A DNA stretch of 52,986 nucleotides. Origin: Actinomycetales bacterium. GTDB taxonomy: Bacteria; Actinomycetota; Actinomycetes; Actinomycetales; JAHECE01. The notes under the pieces were generated by a model. The model worked only from the letters and a program-made list of their open reading frames with translations. It was not told where the DNA came from and searched no databases. Shown piece by piece: positions 29,820 to 39,135 of the stretch (within the stretch, counting starts at the first letter, position 1; each line of letters starts with the position of its first letter). A program made the position numbers and the translations under genes. The DNA lies in NCBI GenBank assembly GCA_029975645.1, contig JARKOU010000152.1, forward strand, positions 1 to 52,986, written 5' to 3'.

Positions 29820-30821
29820 TCACGTCGGCAGGACTCGGCCCGGATCGGGCCCAAGGAGCACGGCCCAGAAGCGATCGAGCGAGCACCGCTCAAGGATCTC
29901 CTCGCGGGCGGCCGTGCCGAGGCGCTCGCGAAGGATGGGATCCGAGTCCAACCGCAGGAGGGCGGCGGCGAGCGCCTCGGGGTCGCCGGCCGGCACCACG
30001 AGCCCTGTTTCGCCGTCGCGGACGTAGTCGCGGTTGCCGTTGACGTCCGTGGCGACCACGGCCTTGCCCATGGCCATCGCGTCGAGAAGCACCAGAGGCC
30101 CGGCCGGCAGGTCGGTGTCCGCGAGGGCCACCACAACGGAGCGCGCGGCGGCGGTGAGGAGGCGTCCCTCTGCCGGCGGTGGCATGGGCACAACCTGGAT
30201 CGATCCGCGTGCCGTCTCGGGGACGTCGACGACGCGGCCGGGTGCGATCCGAGCCGCGAGTCCGGTGGCTGCCAGTGCCGCGATGACCATGTCCCACTCG
30301 CGGTGCGCCCAACCCGCGGAGTAGACGTAGCCCCCGTCCGTCGTCGAGGCTGGCAACGTGTCCGCCCGCACGGGCCAGGCCACAAACTCACATCGTTCGG
30401 CAGGAACGCGGAACCGGCGCCCCAGCATGGTCACATCGCCCGATCTGATGACAAGGAACCGGTCGACGAGGCGCATGCCCGGCCCCGCCAGCCGGGCTGC
30501 GCGAGAAGATCTCGGGGCGAGGTAGTCGAACGCCACGATGAGGGGACGGCGACGGCGGAGCCTCAGGAGGAACGGGTACAACGCCGCCTCCATGCCGACA
30601 GTGGCCAGCACGACGACGTCGGCTCCCCGAGCGGATCGGACGAGAGCCCCGGCATCGCGCACGACGAGTAACCGGGCCCTCCATGCCGGTAGACCCCAAT
30701 CGCTCGAGCGACGAACGACCCGGATCGGGTGTCCTGACGGCGGGTCGAACGGCCACGACCAGGGCACCGAGAGGAGCACGCGGCGTCGATCGACCTCGGT
30801 CGTAGCCGGCCGGCGCCTCAA
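29820..30821 (-). CDS. GT4-like glycosyltransferase
   Basis: 333 residues, shorter than a typical GT4. The N-terminal domain is reduced (VLLSVPWSWPFDPPSG, VVVLATVGMEAALYPF). The donor domain has YVYSAGWAHREWDMVIAAL, AGPLVLLDAMAMGKAVVATDV and GETGLVVPAGDPEALAAAL. The first Glu of EX7E is absent. TTG 30821 overlaps the sugar transferase stop by 4 bases; GTG nine codons later is an alternative start. Co-transcribed with the initiating transferase, so it may add the second sugar. Confidence 0.75.
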   Translation of the reverse strand: MRRRPATTEVDRRRVLLSVPWSWPFDPPSGHPIRVVRRSSDWGLPAWRARLLVVRDAGALVRSARGADVVVLATVGMEAALYPFLLRLRRRRPLIVAFDYLAPRSSRAARLAGPGMRLVDRFLVIRSGDVTMLGRRFRVPAERCEFVAWPVRADTLPASTTDGGYVYSAGWAHREWDMVIAALAATGLAARIAPGRVVDVPETARGSIQVVPMPPPAEGRLLTAAARSVVVALADTDLPAGPLVLLDAMAMGKAVVATDVNGNRDYVRDGETGLVVPAGDPEALAAALLRLDSDPILRERLGTAAREEILERCSLDRFWAVLLGPDPGRVLPT

Positions 30822-32266
30822 TACGCCCCCGCCCCGGTCACCACGGCCCGGATCGTCCGCCAGAGGATCATGAGGTCACCGACGATCGACCAGTTCTCCA
30901 CGTAGTACAGGTCGTACCGGATGGACTCGGCGAGCGAGAGGTCGGACCGCCCGCTCACCTGCCACAGCCCGGTCATCCCCGGCTTCACGAGCAACCGCCG
31001 CGAGATCGCGTCGTCGTACTTCGACACCTCGCTCTCGAGCGGCGGCCGCGGACCCACCAGGCTCATCTCCCCGCGCAGCACGTTGAGCAACTGGGGCATC
31101 TCGTCCACGCTGAACCGGCGCATCCACCGACCCACGCCGGTCACGCGCGGGTCGTCCCGCATCTTGAACAGCAGCGCGTTGCCGTCGCTGCGTTCGGCGA
31201 GTTCGTCCAGCCGCGTGTCCGCCCCGGTGTCCATCGACCGGAACTTGTACATGACGAACGGCCTGCCGTCCTTGCCCACCCGCTTCTGCCGGTAGAGCAC
31301 CGGACCGGGGCTGGTCGCCTTGATGGCGATGGCGACGCCGAGCATGAGCGGCGCACTGACCGCGAGCAGCACGGCCGCCGCCACCGTGTCGACGAGCGAC
31401 TTCACGAAGTACTTGGGCCCGGAGAAGCGCGGGGCGTCCACGTGCACCAGGCGCGCGCCGGGCACCGGCGCGGTCATGATGCGCGGGCCGGCGATCTCGG
31501 CCAAGGGGCTGGAGAGGAGGAGGTCCGTTCGCGTGGGTTCGAGGGACCAGCCGAGACGCCGCACGAAGTCGGCCGTCACGGTGTCGTAGCCGGAGACGGC
31601 CACGGTGTCCACACCCAGTTCTTCGATGAGCGCGGGCACCTGGCTGAAGTCGCCGACGATGGGCACCCCGAGCACATCGTCCCCTCGGGAGTACTCCGCT
31701 CCTGGAGCGCAGACGGCCACGGGGCGATAGCCGATGTCGACGTGTTCCTGGAGGTTGCGGATGAGGTCCTCGGCCCGATGCCGGTGGCCCACCACAAGTA
31801 CGGCGGCCTGCAACTCGCCCCGCAGGCGCATCCGGAGCAGCGCCCGGCGCCAGACGAAGCGCCCCACGAGCAGAAGCACCAGCCCCACGGGCAGGGCGAT
31901 CGCCACGTACGAGCGCGCAAGGTTCAACTTGAAGACGAACGAGACCAACCCGAGCACCGCGAAGGTCCACCACGTGGCCAGCGCCACGCGGCTGTACTCG
32001 TCCGGCCCGGCGCCGATGAGCCGGCGGTCCCGGGTGCGCATGAGTCGAAGCGCCCACATCCACCCCACCAACAGCCCGGCGGTGACCAGCACTCCGCGCG
32101 CCGACCAGTGCAAGGCGTCTTCCGGCCCGTACCACGGCAGGCGCAGCACGATCGCGGCCGCCTCGGCGGTCACGATCGCCGCGAGGTCCGTGAGGGCGAT
32201 CCGCCAGATGTGCCGCTTCCACTGGCGCTCCCGTTCGGCGGGCGCGACCACGGACGGGGTCGTCAT
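30818..32266 (-). CDS. Undecaprenyl-phosphate sugar-phosphate transferase (initiating, WbaP/ExoY type), copy 1
   Basis: About 482 residues. Four to five membrane helices (residues ~25-140) and a nucleotide-binding-like middle domain are followed by the bacterial sugar transferase domain. That domain has [50 protein letters not shown] and [19 protein letters not shown]. It loads the first sugar-1-phosphate onto undecaprenyl phosphate. Start uncertain: ATG 32266, or TTG 32290 preceded by GGAGAG. It is the clear paralogue of the protein at 50160-51635; both end in GAGAY. Confidence 0.92.
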   Translation of the reverse strand: MTTPSVVAPAERERQWKRHIWRIALTDLAAIVTAEAAAIVLRLPWYGPEDALHWSARGVLVTAGLLVGWMWALRLMRTRDRRLIGAGPDEYSRVALATWWTFAVLGLVSFVFKLNLARSYVAIALPVGLVLLLVGRFVWRRALLRMRLRGELQAAVLVVGHRHRAEDLIRNLQEHVDIGYRPVAVCAPGAEYSRGDDVLGVPIVGDFSQVPALIEELGVDTVAVSGYDTVTADFVRRLGWSLEPTRTDLLLSSPLAEIAGPRIMTAPVPGARLVHVDAPRFSGPKYFVKSLVDTVAAAVLLAVSAPLMLGVAIAIKATSPGPVLYRQKRVGKDGRPFVMYKFRSMDTGADTRLDELAERSDGNALLFKMRDDPRVTGVGRWMRRFSVDEMPQLLNVLRGEMSLVGPRPPLESEVSKYDDAISRRLLVKPGMTGLWQVSGRSDLSLAESIRYDLYYVENWSIVGDLMILWRTIRAVVTGAGAY

Positions 32267-32412
32267 GGCGGACTGCACCTCGGGGGCCAAGATGATCTCT
32301 CCAGGTGGAGCGGGGGCCGCAGGAAACTAAGCAATCCTATACAGGAACTCTCCAGAACCCCTCCCCACAAAGATCCGTGGCACGGCGATTAGGCCCTCGT
32401 CGTTGGCGCGAT

Positions 32413-33405
32413 TCAGTTCACCGCCTCGGCGAGAAAGTCCACCTCGCCGGCATGCTCGAGCAGGTAGTCCGCCAACCGGTCCTCGGCCACCGCGCGCATC
32501 AGCGGGTCGAGTCGCTCGTGGTCCACCACCACGATCGACTGCCGCCCATCGGGGCTGCGTCCCGTGCCGGCCGTCGGAACTGTGAGAAACATCACGTTCT
32601 CGGGTTCCACGTCCGAAAGGGTCATCGCCAGCCCCCGCATCGCACTCAGGCCGAACCCCTCGTCCACGGCCACCGACTGCGCCGCGGTGCGCAGGAACAC
32701 GAGCAACTCGGCAGGATTCGAGAGAACACCCCGCTGGAACGCCGCGCGCGCGATCGCCCGCATCCAGTTCTGTTGCCGCTGGATCCGGTCGAAGTCGCCG
32801 CCGGGGAGCCCGTACCGCTGCCGTGCGTACGCGAGCGCCTGCTCGCCGTCCATGAGGTACGTGCCGGCGGCAAAGGTCCGCTGACCGAACGCGTACGTGT
32901 CCGCCGGAATGGTGATCTCCACGCCCCCGACGGCGTCCGTGAGCGCCGCGAAAGAGTCGAAGTCGGCCACCATGAAGTGGTCGATCCGCACCCCGGTCAA
33001 CTGCTCCACCGTCTGGATCATGAGGCTCGGCCCGCCCCACGAGAACGCGGCGTTGATCTTCGCCTCGCCGTGTCCGGGGATCGGGACCCACGAGTCGCGC
33101 GGGATGGACAGCACGTACGCGCCCTGCCGGTCGCCGGGGATGTGCAGGAGCATGATCGCGTCGGTGCGCTGCGCGCCATAGGACCACTGCGAGGGGTCCC
33201 CGGCGGAGATTCGACTGTCGGATCCCAGCATCAGGATGTTGACCGGCGCCCGCTCGCTCGGCGAAGCAGTGACGGGCGGCCTGGTGGGCAGAGCCGCGAA
33301 GGGGTCGTCCAGCGTCTCCACGCGATTCAGAGTCGACCGCAGCGCGAGGTACCCGGCTACTGAACCCGCGGCGACCAGCCCGAGCAGGCAGACGGCCACG
33401 ATCAC
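32413..33405 (-). CDS. LytR-CpsA-Psr (LCP) family glycopolymer ligase
   Basis: About 330 residues. One N-terminal membrane helix is followed by an extracytoplasmic LCP domain: NILMLGSDSR, RTDAIMLLHI, YVLSIPRDSWVPIP, KINAAFSWGG, ALTDAVGGVEI and ALAYARQRYGLPGGDFDRIQRQQ. LCP enzymes attach lipid-linked polymers to peptidoglycan. The start is unclear: GTG 33405 begins directly at the helix. The frame continues upstream through an Arg-rich stretch typical of a cytoplasmic tail, where the nearest candidate is CTG 33471, overlapping the stop of the Asp-box gene. Lies between that gene and the initiating transferase. Confidence 0.88.
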   Translation of the reverse strand: MIVAVCLLGLVAAGSVAGYLALRSTLNRVETLDDPFAALPTRPPVTASPSERAPVNILMLGSDSRISAGDPSQWSYGAQRTDAIMLLHIPGDRQGAYVLSIPRDSWVPIPGHGEAKINAAFSWGGPSLMIQTVEQLTGVRIDHFMVADFDSFAALTDAVGGVEITIPADTYAFGQRTFAAGTYLMDGEQALAYARQRYGLPGGDFDRIQRQQNWMRAIARAAFQRGVLSNPAELLVFLRTAAQSVAVDEGFGLSAMRGLAMTLSDVEPENVMFLTVPTAGTGRSPDGRQSIVVVDHERLDPLMRAVAEDRLADYLLEHAGEVDFLAEAVN

Positions 33406-33464
33406 GGCCGCCCGCCCTCTGCGACGCTCGCGCCGCTCGCGCCGGTCCCCTTCCGGGACCTCGG

Positions 33465-34421
33465 CTACCAGGTCACACCGCCGTCGGTCGAGCGAGCGAC
33501 GAGGTCGCCGGACCAGACCCAGAGCGTCGAGCCCGAGGCGGCGAGCGCCACCTGACCGGGCACCGGTGCCGGCCCGGGCGCGCAGACCGGTGCCGCGCCG
33601 TCGAGCCCGGTGCCGTCGTTCGCCACGGTGAGTACCGCGACGCCCTCGCACGGCGCCCGCAGCGCCCCGACCACGTAGCCGTCGGCCGTCGGCGCGATGG
33701 CGAGCGCATCGGGCGCCGCGCCCACCTGGGACCAGGTGGCGCCGCCGTCGTCGGTGGTCTGGAGAGCGCCGTCGGTGCACAGCAGTGCGGCCCGGTTGTT
33801 GTCGAGGCCGGCGAGGTCCACCACGCCCGTGGGACACGGCGCGGGGACCTGGCCGCGCGGGCCGTGGACCTCGGCGGTCAGCGCCGCGCGCGAGGCCGGG
33901 AGGAGGTACCAGGAGCCGGCCAGTTCCCCGTCCTGGGTGCTCCAGGTCTGGCCGGCGGTGCCGGAGAAGCGGAAGGACGGTGCGCAGTCGGCGCCGCCGC
34001 CGATAGCGAAGACGTTGCGGGACGAGGTCGCCTTGAGCCGGGCGATCGGGGTGACGCCCGCGTCTTGGGAGGTCCAGGTGACGCCGCCGTCGGTCGTGGC
34101 CTCGAGCGCCGCCGGGATGTCGCAGGCGCCGACGACGGCGCGCCAGGCCACCAGGTCCGAGGCCGCGGCGAGGAGCCGCTCGGTGGGGACCGGCTGGAGC
34201 GGGGGCGGGGCTTCCTCGACCGGCGCCTCCTCGGTGGGGACGGCCTCGGCGGTCTCCGCGGGGGTGGCGACGGCGCTCTCGACCGCCACCGCCGACGCGG
34301 CACGCTGGTCGGGCCGCAGGAGCAGAACGACCAGCACCACGTTCAGCAGGACCAGTGCGGCAAGGCCCGCGTACGCCCACTTCCTCCCGACAGACACCGC
34401 CCCAGGATACGGGGCGTTCAC
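33465..34421 (-). CDS. Membrane-anchored Asp-box (BNR) repeat protein, copy 1
   Basis: 318 residues. One membrane helix near residues 15-36, then a Pro/Glu-rich spacer to ~85, then an extracytoplasmic domain with several Asp-box signatures: TTDGGVTW, TDDGGATW, and the final STDGGVTW at the C-terminus. Such repeats occur in beta-propellers of sialidases and YCF48-like proteins. No catalytic residues are recognised. Six cysteines are conserved with the paralogue at 47803-48756, suggesting disulfides. Upstream of and overlapping the LCP gene region; divergent from the phosphatase 27 bp away. Confidence 0.75.
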   Translation of the reverse strand: MNAPYPGAVSVGRKWAYAGLAALVLLNVVLVVLLLRPDQRAASAVAVESAVATPAETAEAVPTEEAPVEEAPPPLQPVPTERLLAAASDLVAWRAVVGACDIPAALEATTDGGVTWTSQDAGVTPIARLKATSSRNVFAIGGGADCAPSFRFSGTAGQTWSTQDGELAGSWYLLPASRAALTAEVHGPRGQVPAPCPTGVVDLAGLDNNRAALLCTDGALQTTDDGGATWSQVGAAPDALAIAPTADGYVVGALRAPCEGVAVLTVANDGTGLDGAAPVCAPGPAPVPGQVALAASGSTLWVWSGDLVARSTDGGVTW

Positions 34422-34448
34422 GCGCGGTCCCCTGTACGGTGCGCTGAC

Positions 34449-35048
34449 GTGGCTCCTTTCACAGTTCTCGCGGTGTGTACGGGCAACATCTGCCGGTCAC
34501 CGGCCGTGGAGTTGTGGCTGCGGGAGGCCTTCGGAAACGAACGGGAGTCAGGCGTCCGCCTTGTCAGCGCCGGCGTACGAGCCGTGGTGGGTTCGGGCAT
34601 GTGCCCGAACATGGCTCGCTTCGTGGAACTCGGCGGCGCGTCTCCTGCTGGCTTCCACGCCCAGCAGCTCACGGGCGAGTTGGTCCGAGAGGCGGGCTTG
34701 ATCCTTGCGCTCTCTCGCGGACACCGTTCCGCTGTTGTCGAGGGCACCCCCGCCGCCCTGCGCCGCACGTTCACGCTGCGCGAGTTCGCGCGCCTGGTCG
34801 GCCTCGTTGACCCTTCGGACCTCACGGCCGCGCTCGGCGGGCCCGACGGCGCCGCGAGGGCCACGCCGGGCGAACGGCTCGCGGCCCTCACGCCCCTGGC
34901 AGCGGCACGGCGAGGACAGGTCCGCGTCAGGCCTGAGGACGACGACGTGGTAGACCCCATCGGCCAGCCGACACCAGTCGCGGAGCAGGCGGCCGACCAC
35001 ATCTGGGCGGCTGTCCGGACGATCGCAGCCGCAGCGGTGGGTCCGTAG
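34449..35048 (+). CDS. Low-molecular-weight protein-tyrosine phosphatase (Wzb-like)
   Basis: 199 residues from GTG 34449. The P-loop VCTGNICRSP (Cys10, Arg16) is at the N-terminus as in all members, and a DP pair (VVDPIGQ) near residue 175 can supply the general acid. It removes phosphate from tyrosine residues, most likely those of the co-polymerase kinase at 46288. The core is longer than usual (about 150 residues) with an insertion in the middle. The gap to the divergent Asp-box gene is only 27 bp, so at least one transcript is probably leaderless. Confidence 0.88.
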   Translation: MAPFTVLAVCTGNICRSPAVELWLREAFGNERESGVRLVSAGVRAVVGSGMCPNMARFVELGGASPAGFHAQQLTGELVREAGLILALSRGHRSAVVEGTPAALRRTFTLREFARLVGLVDPSDLTAALGGPDGAARATPGERLAALTPLAAARRGQVRVRPEDDDVVDPIGQPTPVAEQAADHIWAAVRTIAAAAVGP

Positions 35049-35649
35049 GGACGTCGAGGCGAGAGGAGCGTGAGAGATGCGCGCGCTACGGGCCCGCCGA
35101 GCGCGGTAGGTCCAGCCGGCCGCTCGCCGAGCGAGCCGGGTCCGCTACGTTCCGCCCGTCGGAGAATGCGCCTCCACGACGCCTGCAAGCGCCACCGGCT
35201 CGAGCGCGGTGTACTCCCGCCATTAGGTGAGCAGGAGGACGACGTCGGCGCCCGCCGCCGCCCCCGGCCCCCACAGAGATCGCGAAAAGGGGCAACGATT
35301 CGCAACTGAGGCGCATGTGGACAGAGACGACTTCCTGCCGACAGCGCTGCGCCTGCTCCTACCCAGTGAGCCATGACTCCGGTACCCGCAGATGGCACAC
35401 GACTATCGGCTACGTTTCGACGAATGGCTCGTCGGAGTCAAGCCGCTGATCGATCTGGTACGCTGAACCCAGAGAGTTATTCATGTAGCCAACGCGCGCT
35501 TCGATTGCGGGTGGGGTGTTCAGCCCAGGGCCCCCTCTCGTTCCATCGGGAACGGATCGGGCATTGTAGGGAGTTCTGACAGAGCGAGGACGCCTGCCTC
35601 GCTTGTTGGCGCCTCAGGGGCAGGTGCGCGAATCGGACGGGAGTCGATT
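35049..35649. other. 601-bp intergenic region
   Basis: No convincing gene was seen. The base composition falls from very high G+C to a more mixed one at about 35,280. An extended -10-like TGGTACGCT lies at 35456-35464, ahead of the plus-strand genes starting at 35650, without a good -35. A weak hairpin near 35120-35155 may end the phosphatase transcript. The region is the left border of the lower-G+C segment. Confidence 0.4.
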
Positions 35650-36852
35650 GTGCCTACCAACAAACCTCTGATCATAGGTTTGCTATCACACTACTTTGAG
35701 GACGCAAATCTAGGTTGCGTCGCACTTTCTGTCAGCAACGTGATCCTCATGGATCAGGTAGCCCAGAGCATGGGAATTCCTCTTGAGTACCGCATTCTAG
35801 TCACTGAGAAGCACCCCGATATCACCCTCGAGTTCACCCAGAACCCGTACGTCTACCGGCGCTACACCGGCGCGAAGCAGACCGTCCGGCATCCAGTTCG
35901 GTTGCTCCGTACGGACATATTTGACGACTGCGACCTGGTGACAAACATTAACGCCGGAGACGGGTTCACCGACCTGTACGGCTGGGGTCGCGTGCTGACC
36001 GAGACGTACATGTCCACGCTCGCTCAGATGCGCCACAAGCCAGTCATCATGGCGCCGCAGACGATCGGCCCATTCGACCACGTCATCTCGCGACGGATCG
36101 CCAGTCGAGTGCTGAGCCGATGCGAGCAGGTGTACGCGCGGGACGAGCAGTCCACTGCCCTTGCCCGGCGGCTGGGCGCGCTCAACACCACGATCGAGGT
36201 CATCGACGTCGCCTTCGCCCTTCCGTTCGACAAGCCGGACGCATCCCGGGGCGATCGGCCACTGAGCGTGGGAATCAACGTCTCCGGGCTGCTCCACCGC
36301 GGCGGGTACAACCGGGACAACTACTTCAACCTTTCGTTCGAGTATCGAGACTTCATCACGCTCCTCGTCGACCGGCTCAGCTCGGAGGGGTGCGAGATCC
36401 ACCTGATCCCGCATGTCATTGCCGAGGCCGGGACCATCGAGGATGATTACTCGGCCTGTGAGGAGGTGCACAAGGAGCACCCGGAGACGATCCTCGCTCC
36501 ACGCTTCGAGGACCCGACCGAGGCGAAGTCCTACATCGCCGCTCTCGACTTCTTCAGTGGAGCGCGCATGCACTCGACGATCGGGGCGATCTCCAGTCAC
36601 GTGCCCGTTGTCCCGATCGGGTACAGCAAGAAACTCAAGGGCCTCTACGACACGCTCCGCTATCCCTACTACATCGATGCGCGCGAGGACTGGACTGCGG
36701 AAAGTGCGGTCGACCAGTTCATAGAGTGGTTGCGGCAACGCGACCAGCTCCGTGACGCCATCGAGGCGGGGGCAGAAATCGTCGAGAGTCGTCTTGAGTT
36801 GTACCGACAGGGCCTGGAGGCCACCTTCCGTGAAGCGCTCTCACGCAAGTAG
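35650..36852 (+). CDS. Polysaccharide pyruvyltransferase family protein
   Basis: 400 residues, GTG start at 35650. N-terminus IIGLLSHYFEDANLGCVALS, then VTNINAGDGFTDLYGWG, KPVIMAPQTIGPF, VYARDEQSTALARRLG and the late ARMHSTIGAISSHVPVVPIGYSKKLKGL, all in the order of CsaB/WcaK-like enzymes. It should add pyruvate ketals to a sugar, although some members of the family act otherwise. Composition is more AT-rich than the genes to its left. First gene of the plus-strand set that ends with an FrhB-like gene. Confidence 0.82.
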   Translation: MPTNKPLIIGLLSHYFEDANLGCVALSVSNVILMDQVAQSMGIPLEYRILVTEKHPDITLEFTQNPYVYRRYTGAKQTVRHPVRLLRTDIFDDCDLVTNINAGDGFTDLYGWGRVLTETYMSTLAQMRHKPVIMAPQTIGPFDHVISRRIASRVLSRCEQVYARDEQSTALARRLGALNTTIEVIDVAFALPFDKPDASRGDRPLSVGINVSGLLHRGGYNRDNYFNLSFEYRDFITLLVDRLSSEGCEIHLIPHVIAEAGTIEDDYSACEEVHKEHPETILAPRFEDPTEAKSYIAALDFFSGARMHSTIGAISSHVPVVPIGYSKKLKGLYDTLRYPYYIDAREDWTAESAVDQFIEWLRQRDQLRDAIEAGAEIVESRLELYRQGLEATFREALSRK

Positions 36853-37167
36853 GCAGTACAACCGGACACTGCAGTACGCCCGGCCCGAAGCCCGCCCGGC
36901 GGCGAGCCTGTGTGCCTTCAATCTGGACTTCCTCTTCGCCCCGGCGAGTCAGTTGACCCTCAATCCTCCTGGGGCCAGTTCGTCGGCGCATCGTCATGAT
37001 CGTAAGAGACGCCTACTTGAGATGCGATCGCATCTTCGTGACCGCTTTAGCGATATTCTCGGCGGTCGCAACTGTGATCACCAACCTGTTCGAGCCCCCC
37101 ATCGTCGGCGCAGTGCTCGCGATTGCGCTCGCCGCGGTGGGCCGCCAACCGCAGAGAGGCACGCTTG
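36853..37167. other. 315-bp gap with a possible small membrane ORF or gene remnant
   Basis: A plus-strand frame from ATG 36996 encodes 79 residues. Residues ~12-48 are a hydrophobic stretch, VTALAIFSAVATVITNLF then VGAVLAIALAAVG. The tail then reads through the start of the next gene in another frame. It may be a decayed fragment of a membrane protein or chance. Nothing else was seen. Confidence 0.3.
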
Positions 37168-38262
37168 ATGAAGATCTTGGCGCTGTACCTGCCGCAGTAC
37201 CACGAAGTCCACGAAAACAACTTGTGGTGGGGTGAGGGCTTCACCGAGTGGACCAACGTGCGCAGGGCCCGGCCGCTATTCGAAGGCCATCAGCAGCCGG
37301 TCCACCCGCTGGACGACAACTACTACGACCTGACCAAACCGGAAGTCCTCGAATGGCAGGCCGGTCTTGCACGCGAGTACGGAGTCTCTGGGTTCGTGTT
37401 CTTCCACTACTGGTACTCAGGGCACCGGCTCCTGGAGAAGCCCGTCGAGTTATGGCGGGACACCCCCGCCGCGGACCTTAGCTACTGTCTGTGCTGGGCA
37501 AACCATTCATGGACGCGCTCATGGGATGGCAAGGACCACGAGGTCTTACAGGCGCAGACCTACGGCGGGAAAATGGACTGGGATGCGCACCTGGACTACC
37601 TCCTGCCGTTCTTCCGCGACAATCGGTACATCGTGCGTAATGGACGCCCGATGCTCGTGCTGTACAACACGGGTGCGATACCGGACGTCGACAAGATGGT
37701 GACCCACTGGACTGAGCGCCTGAAGCAAGAGGGCTTCAGTGGGATTGAGATCGTGGAGTACATCAGTACCAAGAACCCAGAACCGTCGTGCAGCCTCTCC
37801 ACGGCGGTCTACGAGGACGAGCCGGTATACGCATTGCGGTTCGAGCTGTCGTTCTGGGGCAAACTGAAGCGCTTCCTAGTCAAGCGCACGGACCGACCGG
37901 ACCTGCAAGACTACGACGACATCTGGGGGCGGATCCTGCGAAAACGCAGGACCTACTCTGGACGGGAGATCATCCAGGGTGCTTTTGTCGCATGGGACAA
38001 CTCGCCGCGTCGCGGGGCGAAGGGGCCGATGATAGTGCGTAACGCAAACCCGGAAAGCTTTGGAAAGTATCTGCGACGCCTAGTGAACCTGAAGCGCCAA
38101 GACGCCTCTACGGACTTCATCCTGCTGAACGCATGGAACGAGTGGGGCGAGGGGGCGATGCTCGAGCCAACCGCAGAGGCCGGCTACAGCTACCTAGAAG
38201 CTGTTCGCTACGCGCTAGCGGGTCGGCAGGAGACCGGGGGGCCGTCCCGTGCTCGGAGCTAG
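37168..38262 (+). CDS. WbsX family (GH99-like) glycan-processing protein
   Basis: 364 residues from ATG 37168, with AGAGG 8 nt upstream. WbsX signatures are LALYLPQYHEV, WGEGFTEWTNVRRA, HYWYSGHRLLEKP, CWANHSWTRSWDG and NAWNEWGEGAMLEP. The fold relates to GH99 endo-mannosidases, so it may be a glycosidase or transglycosidase rather than a classical glycosyltransferase. The acidic residues in EW and NEW motifs are retained. No signal peptide is visible, so it acts in the cytoplasm. Part of the 35650-40359 plus-strand set. Confidence 0.85.
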   Translation: MKILALYLPQYHEVHENNLWWGEGFTEWTNVRRARPLFEGHQQPVHPLDDNYYDLTKPEVLEWQAGLAREYGVSGFVFFHYWYSGHRLLEKPVELWRDTPAADLSYCLCWANHSWTRSWDGKDHEVLQAQTYGGKMDWDAHLDYLLPFFRDNRYIVRNGRPMLVLYNTGAIPDVDKMVTHWTERLKQEGFSGIEIVEYISTKNPEPSCSLSTAVYEDEPVYALRFELSFWGKLKRFLVKRTDRPDLQDYDDIWGRILRKRRTYSGREIIQGAFVAWDNSPRRGAKGPMIVRNANPESFGKYLRRLVNLKRQDASTDFILLNAWNEWGEGAMLEPTAEAGYSYLEAVRYALAGRQETGGPSRARS

Positions 38263-38300
38263 GCTCCCGAGAGCGGCTCCGGGCGAGTGGAGGATCTGAA

Positions 38301-39053
38301 ATGGACCTGAGGGTGTTCATCGCCGCGCACAAGGATTATTCGTTCCCGTCGGACCCCGTGTACCAGCCGATCCATGTGGGTCGGGCGACCGCGAAGGCAG
38401 CGCTGCCTTTCCCGGGTGACGACTCAGGCGAGAGCATCTCGTCCAGGAACGACACCTACTGCGAACTCACCGGGCTGTACTGGATCTGGAAGAACTCCGA
38501 CCACGATGCGTACGGACTTGTTCATTACCGGCGCTACTTTGCGGGTTCGGAGGATCATCCGGCCACCGGTGCGGATCTGGAGAACTTGCTGGATCGCTGC
38601 GACGTGGTCGTGCCGAAACGACGTCACTACGTGGTGCAGACGGTGCGTCAGCAGTACGCAGGCGCTCACCACAGGAGCGACCTGGAGGTGACTCGCGAGG
38701 CCGTTGTCGCGGTTGATACGTGCTACGCCAAGGCGTTTGACCGCGTTCTCAGTGCGCGGTCCCTTTCACTCTACAACATGTTCGTGATGCGGCGGGCCCT
38801 TCTGGACGAATATTGCGACTGGCTGTTCCAGGTGTTGGACATCGCTGGATCGCGGATCCCGCTGAACTCCTATGGCCCGGGACAACGTCGGGTGCTCGGC
38901 TACCTTGGCGAGAGGCTCCTCAACGTCTGGCTTGCGGCTCACCCCAACCTCAGCGTGCTGCATCAACCTGTGCACGAAACAGAGAAGAGGTCGCTGCTGC
39001 GGGCCGGGAGCGGGATGCTCGGGCGGATGGTCGGAGTTGGCAGGGTCGACTAG
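38301..39053 (+). CDS. DUF4422 family capsular polysaccharide protein
   Basis: 250 residues, ATG 38301 with GGAGG 7 nt upstream. The DUF4422 pattern is complete: an early FIAAHKDYSFP, SSRNDTYCELTGLYWIWKN, YGLVHYRRYF, DVVVPKRRHY, SLYNMFVMRR, and LGERLLNVWL near the end. Members are found in capsule and O-antigen loci and are regarded as glycosyltransferases, without much biochemistry. 38 bp after the WbsX gene and 82 bp before the FrhB-like gene, same strand. Confidence 0.88.
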   Translation: MDLRVFIAAHKDYSFPSDPVYQPIHVGRATAKAALPFPGDDSGESISSRNDTYCELTGLYWIWKNSDHDAYGLVHYRRYFAGSEDHPATGADLENLLDRCDVVVPKRRHYVVQTVRQQYAGAHHRSDLEVTREAVVAVDTCYAKAFDRVLSARSLSLYNMFVMRRALLDEYCDWLFQVLDIAGSRIPLNSYGPGQRRVLGYLGERLLNVWLAAHPNLSVLHQPVHETEKRSLLRAGSGMLGRMVGVGRVD

Positions 39054-39135
39054 CACTGCTCAGACTGATGGTGCAGGGCTCAGGTTATGGCCCGATCCCC
39101 ATGCTTCGAAGTCAGAATTGGAGGTTTCTCAGGCG

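Noticed and set aside
30876-32222. Second minus-strand frame over initiating transferase copy 1
   Set aside because: Off-frame shadow; the real frame has all sugar transferase motifs.
35373-35579. Possible 68-residue gene in the 35.0-35.6 kb gap
   Set aside because: No ribosome site, no signal or domain, and composition like untranslated sequence.
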